NCBI RefSeq assembly: GCF_003416895.1
Contig: NZ_QVIO01000006.1
Coordinates: 389,513-453,512 of the forward strand
Direction of reading: 5' to 3'
DNA length: 64,000 nt
From: Duganella sp. BJB476
Lineage (GTDB): Bacteria > Pseudomonadota > Gammaproteobacteria > Burkholderiales > Burkholderiaceae_D
The first letter of the stretch is position 1; each line of letters starts with the position of its first letter. The notes below the pieces were generated by a model that saw nothing but the letters and a program-made list of their open reading frames with translations, searched no databases and was not told where the DNA came from. Of the stretch, positions 9,203 through 20,124 are shown piece after piece. The position numbers and the translations under genes were made by a program.

Positions 9203-9382
9203 TTAGCCGCCGCAGGCTTCTTCGCAGGCGTCGCGCTCGGCTACGCAGTCGGAGAGGGGCTCGCCGGATTTAACGCAGGCCTTGTATTCGACGACGCAGT
9301 AGTAGGTGCAGCTGGCCAGGACAGGCGCCGATGCCGCGCCGATGCCGATTGCAAACAAAAACAGTTTCAGTTTCTTATTCAT
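9203..9382 (-). CDS. Small secreted six-cysteine peptide
   Basis: A 59-residue exported peptide of unknown function. A Sec signal peptide (MNKKLKLFLFAIGIGAASAP, cleaved near VLA/S) precedes a mature part of about 36 residues. This has six Cys in a mirror-symmetric spacing: C-x3-C-x6-C-x9-C-x6-C-x3-C. Such twin CxxxC patterns make disulfide-stapled helical hairpins (known for plant alpha-hairpinins; similarity here is of pattern only). The start at 9382 has a GGAGA site eight bases upstream; a longer frame to 9451 is rejected. It lies 77 bases after a membrane-anchored glutaredoxin gene on the same strand, a likely partner. Confidence 0.7.
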   Translation of the reverse strand: MNKKLKLFLFAIGIGAASAPVLASCTYYCVVEYKACVKSGEPLSDCVAERDACEEACGG

Positions 9383-9459
9383 ATTGAACTTCTCCAAGTG
9401 ACTGGACGTAGGTGACGCCTGCAACCGTGCCGTCCATGTACACGGCCCCAACCTGGCGC

Positions 9460-9867
9460 TCAGCGGCTGGTGGTCCGCTGCAACTGTTCGAGTGCAGCAT
9501 CAATGACCGGCTGCCTGAATCCGGTGATGCGGCGGTTGCCGATCAGGATCACCGGCACGGAGGTTGCGCCGAAGCTGCGGTAGTCCTGCTGGCCTTTGCC
9601 GCCGAGGCTGATGTCGACATCGGAGTAGGGGATGTGGTGCGCGCTCAGGTAGGCGCGTGTTTGCTGGCAAAACGGGCAGGTCTTGGTGCCGTACAGCACC
9701 ACCTTGGTGGCGGCGTCGGGATAGTAGGCCTGGAAGTCGCCTTCGACGTAGGCCGGCGTCAGCCACTGCGGCACCCTGGATGCCACCCGGCCCACACCCA
9801 GTCCCAGCGCGAGGATGGCGGCGTAGACCACGACGGTTTTGATACGCTTGACGTGCATGCTATTCAT
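9460..9867 (-). CDS. Membrane-anchored glutaredoxin-family protein
   Basis: A 135-residue protein with a single N-terminal membrane segment (about residues 11-27, preceded by basic KRIK) and a glutaredoxin domain from about residue 55. The active site is TCPFCQQT with Cys64 and Cys67. The cis-Pro loop TSVPVILIG and the following GF motif (ITGFR) are in the family positions. The basic N-terminus suggests the domain faces the periplasm. It is probably cotranscribed with the downstream six-Cys peptide. A start at Met4 (9858) is also possible. Thiol-disulfide exchange is a family property; the substrate is not known. Confidence 0.85.
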   Translation of the reverse strand: MNSMHVKRIKTVVVYAAILALGLGVGRVASRVPQWLTPAYVEGDFQAYYPDAATKVVLYGTKTCPFCQQTRAYLSAHHIPYSDVDISLGGKGQQDYRSFGATSVPVILIGNRRITGFRQPVIDAALEQLQRTTSR

Positions 9868-10032
9868 ATGGCCCTTGGTAAGAGACGAACGGCGATTCAG
9901 GTATATGCCTGATAGGCACTATTACCTTAACGAATAAGATTATGCATTTTTCAATTTTGACGATTCTATTGAATTGTCACGCGCTGGCGTCGGTGTCGGA
10001 CTTCTGCAACACTTGCCGATGGGGTAGGGACG

Positions 10033-10057
10033 AAAAAAAACCCCGCGTCGCGAGGTT
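10033..10057 (-). terminator. Rho-independent terminator of the cold-shock gene
   Basis: On the minus strand AACCTCGCG and CGCGGGGTT pair with one mismatch, followed by eight T. Confidence 0.85.
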
Positions 10058-10080
10058 TTTCACATCTGCTGCTTAAAAAA

Positions 10081-10284
10081 TTAAGCCGATTGGATGTTGG
10101 AAGCTTGCTTGCCTTTAGGGCCTTGCGTGACTTCGAATTGAACTTTTTGACCTTCTTTGAGGGTCTTGAAACCGTTCATGTTGATTGCGGAGAAGTGAGC
10201 GAACAAATCCTCGCCGCCGTCATCTGGAGTGATGAAGCCAAAACCTTTGGAATCATTGAACCACTTAACTGTACCTGTTGCCAT
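10081..10284 (-). CDS. Cold-shock domain protein (CspA family)
   Basis: A 67-residue single-domain nucleic-acid chaperone. It begins MATGTVKWFNDSKGFGFITP and shows both RNA-binding motifs (KGFGFITP and DLFAHFSA). The ATG at 10284 gives the family start; the in-frame ATG at 10299 is rejected. The gene has a likely leader of about 114 bases with a long palindrome, a feature of cold-inducible csp mRNAs. Which paralogue it is, and whether it responds to cold, cannot be told from the protein. Confidence 0.95.
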   Translation of the reverse strand: MATGTVKWFNDSKGFGFITPDDGGEDLFAHFSAINMNGFKTLKEGQKVQFEVTQGPKGKQASNIQSA

Positions 10285-10328
10285 AAAAAGAACTTTCAAA
10301 ATTAAAACGGATCACACGAGCCATAAAA

Positions 10329-10344
10329 GCAAGAAGCTTCTTGC
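10329..10344. promoter_or_regulatory. 16-bp perfect palindrome in the csp leader
   Basis: GCAAGAAGCTTCTTGC is its own reverse complement. It lies 45-60 bases before the csp start codon, inside the predicted transcript. It may act as an operator or as an RNA pairing element. Confidence 0.5.
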
Positions 10345-10403
10345 CCCCTCCTCACGCCTCACTTCTTATCACCTTGTACATTTCTGCACGCAGCCGATAA
10401 CGC

Positions 10404-10432
10404 ATTGTTAGCGGACCAAATTCTAAAGTCAA
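10404..10432 (-). promoter_or_regulatory. Sigma-70 promoter of the csp gene
   Basis: On the minus strand TTGACT (10432-10427), 16 bases, TAACAA (10410-10405). Transcription would begin near 10398, giving a leader of about 114 bases. Confidence 0.55.
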
Positions 10433-10608
10433 GCAGATTTGTATGCATTTTGCTACTTTTAACTCAATTGGCGAAAAAGCAACTCTTGATTTTGGCGAAT
10501 GGGGCGCCATCTGCGTCAAGTTCAGAAAACGCGTAAGATGGAAAACAATTGAATGTGTATAGTGAAATGCACATTGCATCAACCTCGAAAGCATTAGAAT
10601 ATAAGCGT

Positions 10609-10907
10609 ATGGCAACCAAGCATGACACCGAAACCCTCTTGGAGCGGCAAACGCTGAAACCGCCACCTCTGTACCAGGTGGCGTTGCTCAATGATGACTA
10701 CACGCCGATGGAGTTTGTGGTCGCCATCATCCAGGAGTATTTCAACAAAGACCGTGAAACGGCCACGCAGATAATGCTCAGTGTTCATCGCTACGGCAAA
10801 GGAGTGTGCGGCGTGTTTTCAAAAGATATAGCCTGTACCAAAGTGGAGTTCGTTTTAACGCATGCACGCAAGGCGGGGCATCCCCTGCAATGCGTGATGG
10901 AGGAAGT

Positions 10908-10911
<4 letters not shown>
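10609..10911 (+). CDS. clpS: ATP-dependent Clp protease adapter ClpS
   Basis: A 100-residue adapter that binds N-degron substrates and hands them to ClpAP. The core has LLNDDYTPMEFVV (the N-degron pocket with the Asp-Asp pair), DRETATQIMLSVHRYGKGVC, and a C-terminal HPLQCVMEE, all diagnostic. MATKHDTETLLERQ is the usual betaproteobacterial N-terminus, so 10609 is preferred over upstream starts. The TGA overlaps the clpA ATG (ATGA), so the two are translationally coupled. Confidence 0.96.
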
Positions 10912-13214
<2,303 letters not shown>

Positions 13215-13232
13215 GCCGCTTAGACGTTCCGA

Positions 13233-13268
13233 AAACCCCACCAGCCTTCGCGGCGGTGGGGTTTTTTT
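13233..13268 (+). terminator. Rho-independent terminator of clpSA
   Basis: ACCCCACC/GGTGGGGT stem with an inner GCC/GGC pair and a run of seven T. Confidence 0.92.
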
Positions 13269-13329
13269 CTTTTCGGGGCAAAGCTGTGCCAGAATTGTCG
13301 TTCCATTTGACAAACATTGAAACTGTCCC

Positions 13330-16300
13330 ATGATCCCGACTTCTCTCCGGCTCCGTCCTCTCGTCCTGATGTTCCTGTCCGCCGGCCTGCTGTCCGGCAC
13401 CGCCTCCGCCGCCGACGCCTACTACCGATACCCCGCCATCCGTGGCGACGCTGTGGTCTTCACCGCCGAGGGCGACCTGTGGAAGACCGGCGCCCACGGC
13501 GGCGCCGCGCAGCGCCTGACCACCCACCCGGCCGCCGAAACCAACGCCGCCATCTCGCACGACGGCAAATGGATCGCCTTCTCGGCCTCCTACGAAGGCG
13601 GGCAGGAAGCCTACGTGATGCCGGTGGCGGGCGGCCTGCCCAAGCGCATCACCTTCGAGAACAGCGCGGTGAATGTGCTGGGCTGGACCGCGCAGGGCGA
13701 AGTGCTGGTCACCACGCTCGATAGCAAAGGGCCGTCGCGCAACAACGTCATCGCGGCCGTCAAGCCGGGCGACCTGCAACGCCGCGTATTCGCCGTGGCA
13801 GACGCCAACGACGCGGTGCTCGACGACGCAGGCAAGACGCTGTACTTCACCCGCAACGGCCTGGCGCTCACCAACGACAACGTCAAGCGCTATCGCGGCG
13901 GCGCGCACGCGCAGCTGTGGCGCTACGACCTGGCCTGCGCCACGGAAGCCGCGCCGCTGCTGGCCTCCGACGCCGGCAACAACAAGCGGCCCATGTGGTG
14001 GCAGGGCCGCGTCTACTTCATCAGCGACCGTGGCGGCTCCGACAACCTGTGGTCGATGGCGGCCGACGGCAGCGATCCGCGCCAGCTGACCAGCCACACC
14101 GACTGGGATGTGCGCAACGCCGCGCTGGGCGACGGCCGCATCGTCTACCAGCTGGGCGCCGATCTGCACGTGCTGGACCTGGTCGCAGCGAAGGATGAAC
14201 AGTTGGCCATCAGCCTCGTTTCCGACTTCGACCAGCAGCGCGCCCGCCAGATCCGCTCGCCGCTGGAGAACCTGACCAACGTGCAAATCTCCGGCAAGGA
14301 CGAACGCCTGGTGTTGACCGCGCGCGGCCGCGTCAGCGTGGCCGGCACCGGTTCGCAGCGCCGCGTGGAGATCGCGGTGCCGGAAGGCGCTCGCGCCCGC
14401 GAGGCGGTGTTCAGCCACGACGACAAGTGGGTCTACGCCATCGTCGACAGCACCGGCGAAAACGAAATCTGGAAATTCGCCGCCGACGGTTCCGGCAAGG
14501 GCGAGCAGCTGACCAGGGACGGCAACAGCCATCGCTGGCAGCTGTATCCATCGCCGGACGGCCGCTGGCTGGGCCACACCGACAAGAAGGGGCGCTTCTG
14601 GTTGCTCGACCTGGCCACCAAGGCCAACACCGTCATCGACGATGCGGGCAAGGCCGGCGTCGACAAGCACGACGAAATCCTGTGGTCCGGCGACAGCAAG
14701 AACCTGGCGCTGGTGCGCGCCGCCAGCACCGAACAGCGCGAGCAGATCGGCCTGTACAATCTCGAATCGAAACAGCTGGCTTTCGTCACCAGTGATCGCT
14801 ACACCTCGCGCTCACCGGTGTTTTCGCCGGACGGAAAATGGCTGTACTTCCTCTCGGCCCGCAACTTCCAGCTGGCGAATGGTTCGCCTTGGGGCGACCG
14901 CAATATGGGACCGGTGTTCGACAAGCGCACCGGCGTGTATGCGCTGGCGCTCCAGCCGGGCAACCGCTTCCCCTTCAAGCCGGACGATGAACTGAACAAG
15001 CCGGGCGACAAGCCGGCCGAAGGCGCGGCCGAAAAAGCCGTCGAGCAGGCCGCCGAGAAGGCGGTGGAAAAAGCTGTCGCCAAAGCCGTGCCGGAGAAAA
15101 AATCGGGCAAGGCGCTGCCGGCCATCGTCTACGCCGGCCTGGCGGACCGCCTGTTCGAAGTGCCGCTGGCGGCCGGTAACTACCGCAACCTGCAAATCGA
15201 CGACAAACGCCTGTACTTCCTCGACGCCGACGGCAGCGACGGCAAGGCCAACCTGAAAACGCTGGCGATCGCCGCCAACGGCCCGCAGCCGGAAGTCTTC
15301 GCCGGCGGCGTGCGCGAATACGACCTGGCCTTCGACAAGAAGCACCTGTACTACCGCAGCTTCGCCGCCAGCGGTGCCGGCGACATGCTGGTGGTGGAGG
15401 CGGGCGCCAAGGCGCCGACCGACGTCTCCAAGGCCAAGGTCAAGGTGGACGACTGGACCTTCACCTCCAACCCGCGCCTCGAATGGACGCAGATGTTCAA
15501 CGACGCCTGGCGCATGCACCGCGACTTCCTGTACGACGCCAAGATGCGCGGCGTGAACTGGACCGGCGTGCGCGCCAAGTACGCGCCGCTGGTCGAGCGC
15601 GTGACCGACCGCGCGGAGCTGAACGACGTGCTGGGCATGATGATCAGCGAAGTGGGCGCGCTGCACTCGCAGATCGCGCCGGGCGAGTTGCGCCGGCCAA
15701 CGCCGGAAGGCTCGCCGGCCGGCCTGGGTGCGCTGCTCACGCGCGCCGCCGACGGCTACCGCGTCGACCACATCTACCGCAGCGAACCGGAGCTGCCGTC
15801 CGAACGCGGCCCGTTGCTGCAACCCGACGTGGACGTGAAGGAGGGCGACGTTATCACCGCCGTCAACGGCAAGCCGGTGCTGGAGGCGCGCGACATCGCC
15901 GATCTGCTGCTGAACCAGGCGGACAAACAGATGCTGCTGCAGGTGAAGCGCAAGGAAGGTGGTACACGCTCAGTGATCGTCACGCCGGTCAACATGGGCA
16001 AGCAGGCCGGCCTGCGCTACAGCGACTGGGAGCAGAGCCGCGCGCGCCAGGTGGACGCCGCATCCAAGGGCCGCATCGGCTACCTGCACCTGCGCGCCAT
16101 GGGCCCGCGCGACATCGCCTCGTTCGCGCGCGACTTCTACGCCAACGTCAACCGCGAAGGCCTGATTATCGACGTGCGCCGCAACAACGGTGGCAACATC
16201 GACAGCTGGGTGATCGAGAAGCTGCTGCGCAAGGCGTGGGCCTTCTGGTCGTCGCCTGGGGCGCTGCCTGCGCCGAATATGCAGAACACCTTCCGCGGCC

Positions 16301-16674
16301 ACCTGGTGGTGCTGGTGGACGAATACACCTACTCGGACGGCGAGACCTTCGCGGCCGGCATCAAGGCGCTGGGACTGGCGCCGCTGGTCGGCAAGCGCAC
16401 GGCGGGCGCCGGCGTCTGGCTCAGCGATAACAACCGCCTGAGCGACAACGGCATGGCGCGCGTGGCCGAAAACGGCCAGTTCAACACGGCCGACGGCCAG
16501 TGGCTGATCGAGGGCGTGGGTGTGTCGCCGGATGTGGAAGTGGACAACCCGCCGCACGCCACCTATCAAGGCCAGGACCGCCAGCTGGAAGTGGCGCTGG
16601 AGCTGCTGGACAAGAAGCTGAAGGCCCAGCCGATCAAGGCCTATCAGCCACAAGCCATCCCTGCGCTCAAATAA
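13330..16674 (+). CDS. Secreted tricorn-like protease (S41 family), copy 1
   Basis: A 1114-residue exported protein. Signal peptide to about residue 28 (SGTASA/ADAYY), then two beta-propeller regions with TolB/PD40-type repeats (FSPDGKWLYFLSA, SHDGKWIAFSA), a Lys/Ala/Glu-rich linker at about 555-595, a tricorn C1 helical region, a PDZ domain near 800-890, and an S41 core. Catalytic candidates: His779 in EVGALHSQ and Ser1002 in DEYTYSDGE. In archaeal tricorn the enzyme is a cytosolic peptidase; bacterial relatives with signal peptides are periplasmic. A second copy follows after nine bases. No clear ribosome site before this ATG; a start at 13369 would spoil the signal peptide. Confidence 0.88.
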   Translation: MIPTSLRLRPLVLMFLSAGLLSGTASAADAYYRYPAIRGDAVVFTAEGDLWKTGAHGGAAQRLTTHPAAETNAAISHDGKWIAFSASYEGGQEAYVMPVAGGLPKRITFENSAVNVLGWTAQGEVLVTTLDSKGPSRNNVIAAVKPGDLQRRVFAVADANDAVLDDAGKTLYFTRNGLALTNDNVKRYRGGAHAQLWRYDLACATEAAPLLASDAGNNKRPMWWQGRVYFISDRGGSDNLWSMAADGSDPRQLTSHTDWDVRNAALGDGRIVYQLGADLHVLDLVAAKDEQLAISLVSDFDQQRARQIRSPLENLTNVQISGKDERLVLTARGRVSVAGTGSQRRVEIAVPEGARAREAVFSHDDKWVYAIVDSTGENEIWKFAADGSGKGEQLTRDGNSHRWQLYPSPDGRWLGHTDKKGRFWLLDLATKANTVIDDAGKAGVDKHDEILWSGDSKNLALVRAASTEQREQIGLYNLESKQLAFVTSDRYTSRSPVFSPDGKWLYFLSARNFQLANGSPWGDRNMGPVFDKRTGVYALALQPGNRFPFKPDDELNKPGDKPAEGAAEKAVEQAAEKAVEKAVAKAVPEKKSGKALPAIVYAGLADRLFEVPLAAGNYRNLQIDDKRLYFLDADGSDGKANLKTLAIAANGPQPEVFAGGVREYDLAFDKKHLYYRSFAASGAGDMLVVEAGAKAPTDVSKAKVKVDDWTFTSNPRLEWTQMFNDAWRMHRDFLYDAKMRGVNWTGVRAKYAPLVERVTDRAELNDVLGMMISEVGALHSQIAPGELRRPTPEGSPAGLGALLTRAADGYRVDHIYRSEPELPSERGPLLQPDVDVKEGDVITAVNGKPVLEARDIADLLLNQADKQMLLQVKRKEGGTRSVIVTPVNMGKQAGLRYSDWEQSRARQVDAASKGRIGYLHLRAMGPRDIASFARDFYANVNREGLIIDVRRNNGGNIDSWVIEKLLRKAWAFWSSPGALPAPNMQNTFRGHLVVLVDEYTYSDGETFAAGIKALGLAPLVGKRTAGAGVWLSDNNRLSDNGMARVAENGQFNTADGQWLIEGVGVSPDVEVDNPPHATYQGQDRQLEVALELLDKKLKAQPIKAYQPQAIPALK

Positions 16675-16683
16675 GGAGACACG

Positions 16684-19600
16684 ATGAAACGCATCCTATC
16701 CGCCGCCGTCGCCGCAGCGCTGCTGGCCATGAGCCACAGCGCGCTGGCGCTGCCCAGCACCAGCGACACGCGCATGCTGACCGAGCCGGCACTGTCGGCG
16801 CAGCACCTGGCCTTTATCTACGCGGGCGACGTCTGGTTGGCGAATCGCGACGGCTCGTCGCCACGCCGCCTGACTGCCGATCCGGGCGAGAAATCGAACC
16901 CGGTGTTTTCGCCGGACGGAAAATCGATCGCCTACAGCGCGCAAGTCGACGGCAATATCGATGTCTACCTGCTGCCGGTTGAAGGCGGCGTGCCGAAGCG
17001 GCTGACCTACCATCCCGGCGCGGACGTCGCGCAAGGCTTCACGCCCGACGGCAAGGCGGTGATGTTCACGTCGCCGCGCGCAGCGTTCAACAACCGCTAT
17101 CGCAAGCTGTTCACGGTGCCGGTAACCGGCGGCGTGGAGACCGAACTGGAAGTGCCGAACGCCGCGCGCGCGGGCTGGTCGCCGGACGGCAAGCAGATCG
17201 CCTACAACCCGTTCTCGCCGGCCTTCATGCAGTGGAAGCATTATCGCGGCGGCACCAACTCCATCCTGTGGCTGTTCAACCGTGCGGACAAATCGGTGCA
17301 GCAGATTCCGCAGCCGGCCACGCACTCGAACGATGTCGATCCGGTGTGGATAGGCGACACCGTCTACTTCCGCTCCGACCGCGACGGCGAATTCAATCTG
17401 TACGCCTACGACGTCAAGACCAAGGCCGTGCGCGCATTGACCCGCCATACAGACTTCCCAGTGCTGAACATCGCGGCCAATGGCGGCGGCATCGTCTACG
17501 AGCAGGCCGGTTATCTGCATGCGCTGGACCTGGCCAGCGGGCAGTCGCGCAAACTGACCATCGGCGTCAACAGCGACCTGGGTGCGTCGCGCCCGCGCTG
17601 GGTCAGCGGCGCCAAGTACATCCGCAATGCGTCGATCTCGCCGTCCGGCGCGCGCGTGGCGTATGAGTTCCGCGGCGAGATCGTCACCATCCCGGCCGAC
17701 AAGGGCGATGTGCGCAACCTGACGCAAACGCCTGCCGCGCATGAGCGCTCGCCGGCCTGGTCGCCGGACGGCCGCTCCGTCGCCTACTTCTCGGACGAAT
17801 CGGGAGAGTACGCGCTGCACATCCGCGCGCAGGACGGCAAGGGCGAACCGCGCAAATTCAAGCTCACCGGCGCCGGCTTCTACGACAATCCGGTGTGGTC
17901 GCCCGACAGCAAAAAGATCGCCTACACCGACAACGCGTGGACGCTGTATGTGCTGGATATCGCCTCGGGTACGACCAGGAAGATCGCCAGCGAACCGCTA
18001 TACGGCGTGAACAAGACGCTGCGCGCCGCGTGGGCGCCCGATTCGCGCTGGATCGCCTACGCGCTAAATTCGATGACCTACACCCGCAGCGCCTACATCT
18101 ACTCGCTGGAACAGAACAAATCGTGGCCGGTGACGGATGGCTTGTCCGACGTCGTCGATCCAGTGTTCGACAAGAGCGGCAAGTACCTGTACTTCTTCGC
18201 CTCGACCAACGCCGGGCCTAGCAACAACTGGTTCTCGCAGCAGAACGAAGACAACCGCGTGACCCGCACCGTCTGGATGGCCGTGCTGCGGCGCGACCTG
18301 CCGTCGCCGCTGATCAAGGAGAGCGACGAGGAAAAGAGTGCCGCATCGTCCGCGCCGGCGGCCGCCAAGGACGCGACCAAGCCGGAACCGGCCAAGGTCG
18401 ATCCGAAGACGGGCCGCGACGATCCCAAAGTGACGGTCGCGCCGGTGGCGCCGATCTCGATCGACTTCGACGGCATCGAAACCCGCATCGTCGACCTGCC
18501 CATTCCTGCAGCTGCCTTGTCCGACCTGGAGACAGGCGAAGCGGGGCAGATCTTTTTCCTGCGCGAGAACGACGGCAAGAAAGCCATTCAGCGCTTCGAC
18601 CTGAAAGACCGCAAGGCCGAAACCCTGCTGGCCGAAGCCGACGACTTCGAAGTCTCCGCGGACGGCAAGAAGATCCTGTACCGGGCCAAGGAAGCCTGGG
18701 CCATGGGCAGCGCCACCGCCAAGACGCTGACGCCGGGCGAAGGCAAGATCAAGGTCGAAGCGATCGAGGTGCACGCCGAGCCGCGCGCCGAGTGGACCCA
18801 GATCTTCAACGAAGCCTGGCGCATCAACCGCGACTTCTTCTACGATCCCGGCATGCACGGCGCCGACTGGAACAAGATGCGCGCCAAGTACGCGCAGTTC
18901 CTGCCCGAGCTGTCCAGCCGCGGCGACCTGAATCGCCTGATCCAATGGCTGTGCAGCGAGATAGGCGTGGGCCACCATCGCGGTGGAGGAGGCGACTTCT
19001 TCACCGACGCCAAGGCGGTGCCGGGCGGCCTGCTGGGCGCGGACTACGAGGTGAGCGATGGTCACTATCGCTTCAAGAAGGTGTACGGCGGCTTGAACTG
19101 GAACCCGGCGCTGCGCGCGCCGCTGACCGAGCCTGGCCTGAACGTCAAGGCTGGCGAATACCTGCTGGCGGTGGAAGGCCGTCCGCTGCTGGCGCCGACG
19201 AACCTGTACAGCGCCTTCGAGAACACCGCCAACAAGGCCATCGACATCACCGTCGGCCCGAACGCGGACGGCAGCAAATCGCGCACCATCACCGTGGTGC
19301 CGGTGGCGACCGAGGACGCGCTGCGCAACCGCGACTGGATCGAAGGGAACATCCGCAAGGTGAACGCGGCCACCGGCGGCAAGGTCGCGTATGTGTACGT
19401 GCCGAACACCGCAACCTTGGGCCACACCTACTTCAAGCGCTACTTCTTCCCGCAGGCCGACAAGGACGCCGTCATCATCGACGAACGCTTCAACGGCGGC
19501 GGCAGTGTGGCCGACTACTACCTGGAGATTTTGCAGAAGAAGGAAATCGCCTGGTGGACCATGCGCTACGGCGCCGACATGAAAACCCCGTCGGCCTCGA

Positions 19601-19983
19601 TCCAGGGACCGCGCGCGATGCTGATCGACGAAACGGCCGGTTCGGGCGGCGATCTGCTGCCGTGGATGTTCCGCAAAAACCAGATGGGACCGCTGATCGG
19701 TAAGCGTACCTGGGGCGGCCTGGTGGGCGTCCTCGGCTTCCCGACGTTGATGGATGGCGGCGGCATCACCGCGCCCAACCTGGCCTTCTGGACCCGCGAC
19801 GGCGGCTGGGGCGTGGAGAACGAGGGCGTCGCGCCGGATATCGAGATCGACCAGAATCCGGCCGACGTCATCGCCGGCCGCGATCCCCAGCTGGAAAAGG
19901 CGATTGAAGTCATCAAGGCCGAACTGGCGAAGAACCCGCCGGTGCGCCCGGTGCATCCGGCCTTCCCGATCAAGGCGAAGTAA
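16684..19983 (+). CDS. Secreted tricorn-like protease (S41 family), copy 2
   Basis: A 1099-residue paralogue of the preceding gene with the same order: signal peptide (LAMSHSALALP), propeller repeats (FSPDGKSIAYSAQ, WSPDGRSVAYFSD), a low-complexity Lys/Ala/Pro linker at about 540-580, C1, PDZ and S41 core. Catalytic candidates: His764 in GVGHHRGG and Ser987 in DETAGSGGD, closer to archaeal tricorn than copy 1. A ribosome site AAGGAGA lies between the genes and the spacing is nine bases, so they form an operon. The sequences have diverged strongly, which suggests an old duplication and different substrates (inference). Confidence 0.9.
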   Translation: MKRILSAAVAAALLAMSHSALALPSTSDTRMLTEPALSAQHLAFIYAGDVWLANRDGSSPRRLTADPGEKSNPVFSPDGKSIAYSAQVDGNIDVYLLPVEGGVPKRLTYHPGADVAQGFTPDGKAVMFTSPRAAFNNRYRKLFTVPVTGGVETELEVPNAARAGWSPDGKQIAYNPFSPAFMQWKHYRGGTNSILWLFNRADKSVQQIPQPATHSNDVDPVWIGDTVYFRSDRDGEFNLYAYDVKTKAVRALTRHTDFPVLNIAANGGGIVYEQAGYLHALDLASGQSRKLTIGVNSDLGASRPRWVSGAKYIRNASISPSGARVAYEFRGEIVTIPADKGDVRNLTQTPAAHERSPAWSPDGRSVAYFSDESGEYALHIRAQDGKGEPRKFKLTGAGFYDNPVWSPDSKKIAYTDNAWTLYVLDIASGTTRKIASEPLYGVNKTLRAAWAPDSRWIAYALNSMTYTRSAYIYSLEQNKSWPVTDGLSDVVDPVFDKSGKYLYFFASTNAGPSNNWFSQQNEDNRVTRTVWMAVLRRDLPSPLIKESDEEKSAASSAPAAAKDATKPEPAKVDPKTGRDDPKVTVAPVAPISIDFDGIETRIVDLPIPAAALSDLETGEAGQIFFLRENDGKKAIQRFDLKDRKAETLLAEADDFEVSADGKKILYRAKEAWAMGSATAKTLTPGEGKIKVEAIEVHAEPRAEWTQIFNEAWRINRDFFYDPGMHGADWNKMRAKYAQFLPELSSRGDLNRLIQWLCSEIGVGHHRGGGGDFFTDAKAVPGGLLGADYEVSDGHYRFKKVYGGLNWNPALRAPLTEPGLNVKAGEYLLAVEGRPLLAPTNLYSAFENTANKAIDITVGPNADGSKSRTITVVPVATEDALRNRDWIEGNIRKVNAATGGKVAYVYVPNTATLGHTYFKRYFFPQADKDAVIIDERFNGGGSVADYYLEILQKKEIAWWTMRYGADMKTPSASIQGPRAMLIDETAGSGGDLLPWMFRKNQMGPLIGKRTWGGLVGVLGFPTLMDGGGITAPNLAFWTRDGGWGVENEGVAPDIEIDQNPADVIAGRDPQLEKAIEVIKAELAKNPPVRPVHPAFPIKAK

Positions 19984-19990
19984 GGCAAAG

Positions 19991-20029
19991 TGTTCGGAAG
20001 TGAACAGCCATAACGTTCACTTCCGAACA
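19991..20029. promoter_or_regulatory. 15-bp perfect inverted repeat, candidate enhancer site for a sigma-54 activator
   Basis: TGTTCGGAAGTGAAC (19991-20005) and its exact reverse complement (20015-20029) are separated by nine bases. Each arm also contains a dyad of the form GTTC-N6-GAAC, with centres 23 bp apart. It sits about 70-105 bases before the predicted start of a sigma-54 promoter, the normal place for an enhancer-binding protein. There is no T run, so it is not a normal terminator, though it lies just after the protease stop. Confidence 0.65.
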
Positions 20030-20070
20030 TCGGCCGCCCGAATGCGGCCTTGGAAGCGCATGAACAACCG

Positions 20071-20086
20071 TGGCATGGATGTTGCA
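20071..20086 (+). promoter_or_regulatory. Sigma-54 (-24/-12) promoter for the ABC permease gene
   Basis: TGGCATG-GATG-TTGCA against the consensus TGGCACG-N4-TTGCA, with the GG and GC dinucleotides ten bases apart as required. Transcription would start near 20097, 28 bases before the ATG. A small hairpin ATGGG/CCCAT lies near the 5' end of the transcript. Confidence 0.75.
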
Positions 20087-20124
20087 AACGCTATGGGTTT
20101 CTCCCATCACGGATTTTCACTCAC

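Larger units (their letters stand above)
10285..10608. other. Divergent intergenic region between the csp gene and clpS
   Basis: About 324 bases, AT-rich, holding the leftward csp promoter and leader and the rightward clpS promoter. For clpS the best candidate is TATAGT at 10558-10563, without a good -35. Nothing protein-coding is seen. Confidence 0.6.

Noticed and set aside
19991..20029. Inverted repeat as a normal terminator of the protease operon
   Set aside because: No T run follows on either strand, and the nested dyads plus the sigma-54 promoter downstream fit an activator site better. A double role cannot be excluded.
20071..20086. PrpR as activator of the ABC permease promoter
   Set aside because: The upstream repeat (GTTC-N6-GAAC) differs from the GTTTC/GAAAC dyads at the prpB promoter, and the function has no link to propionate.
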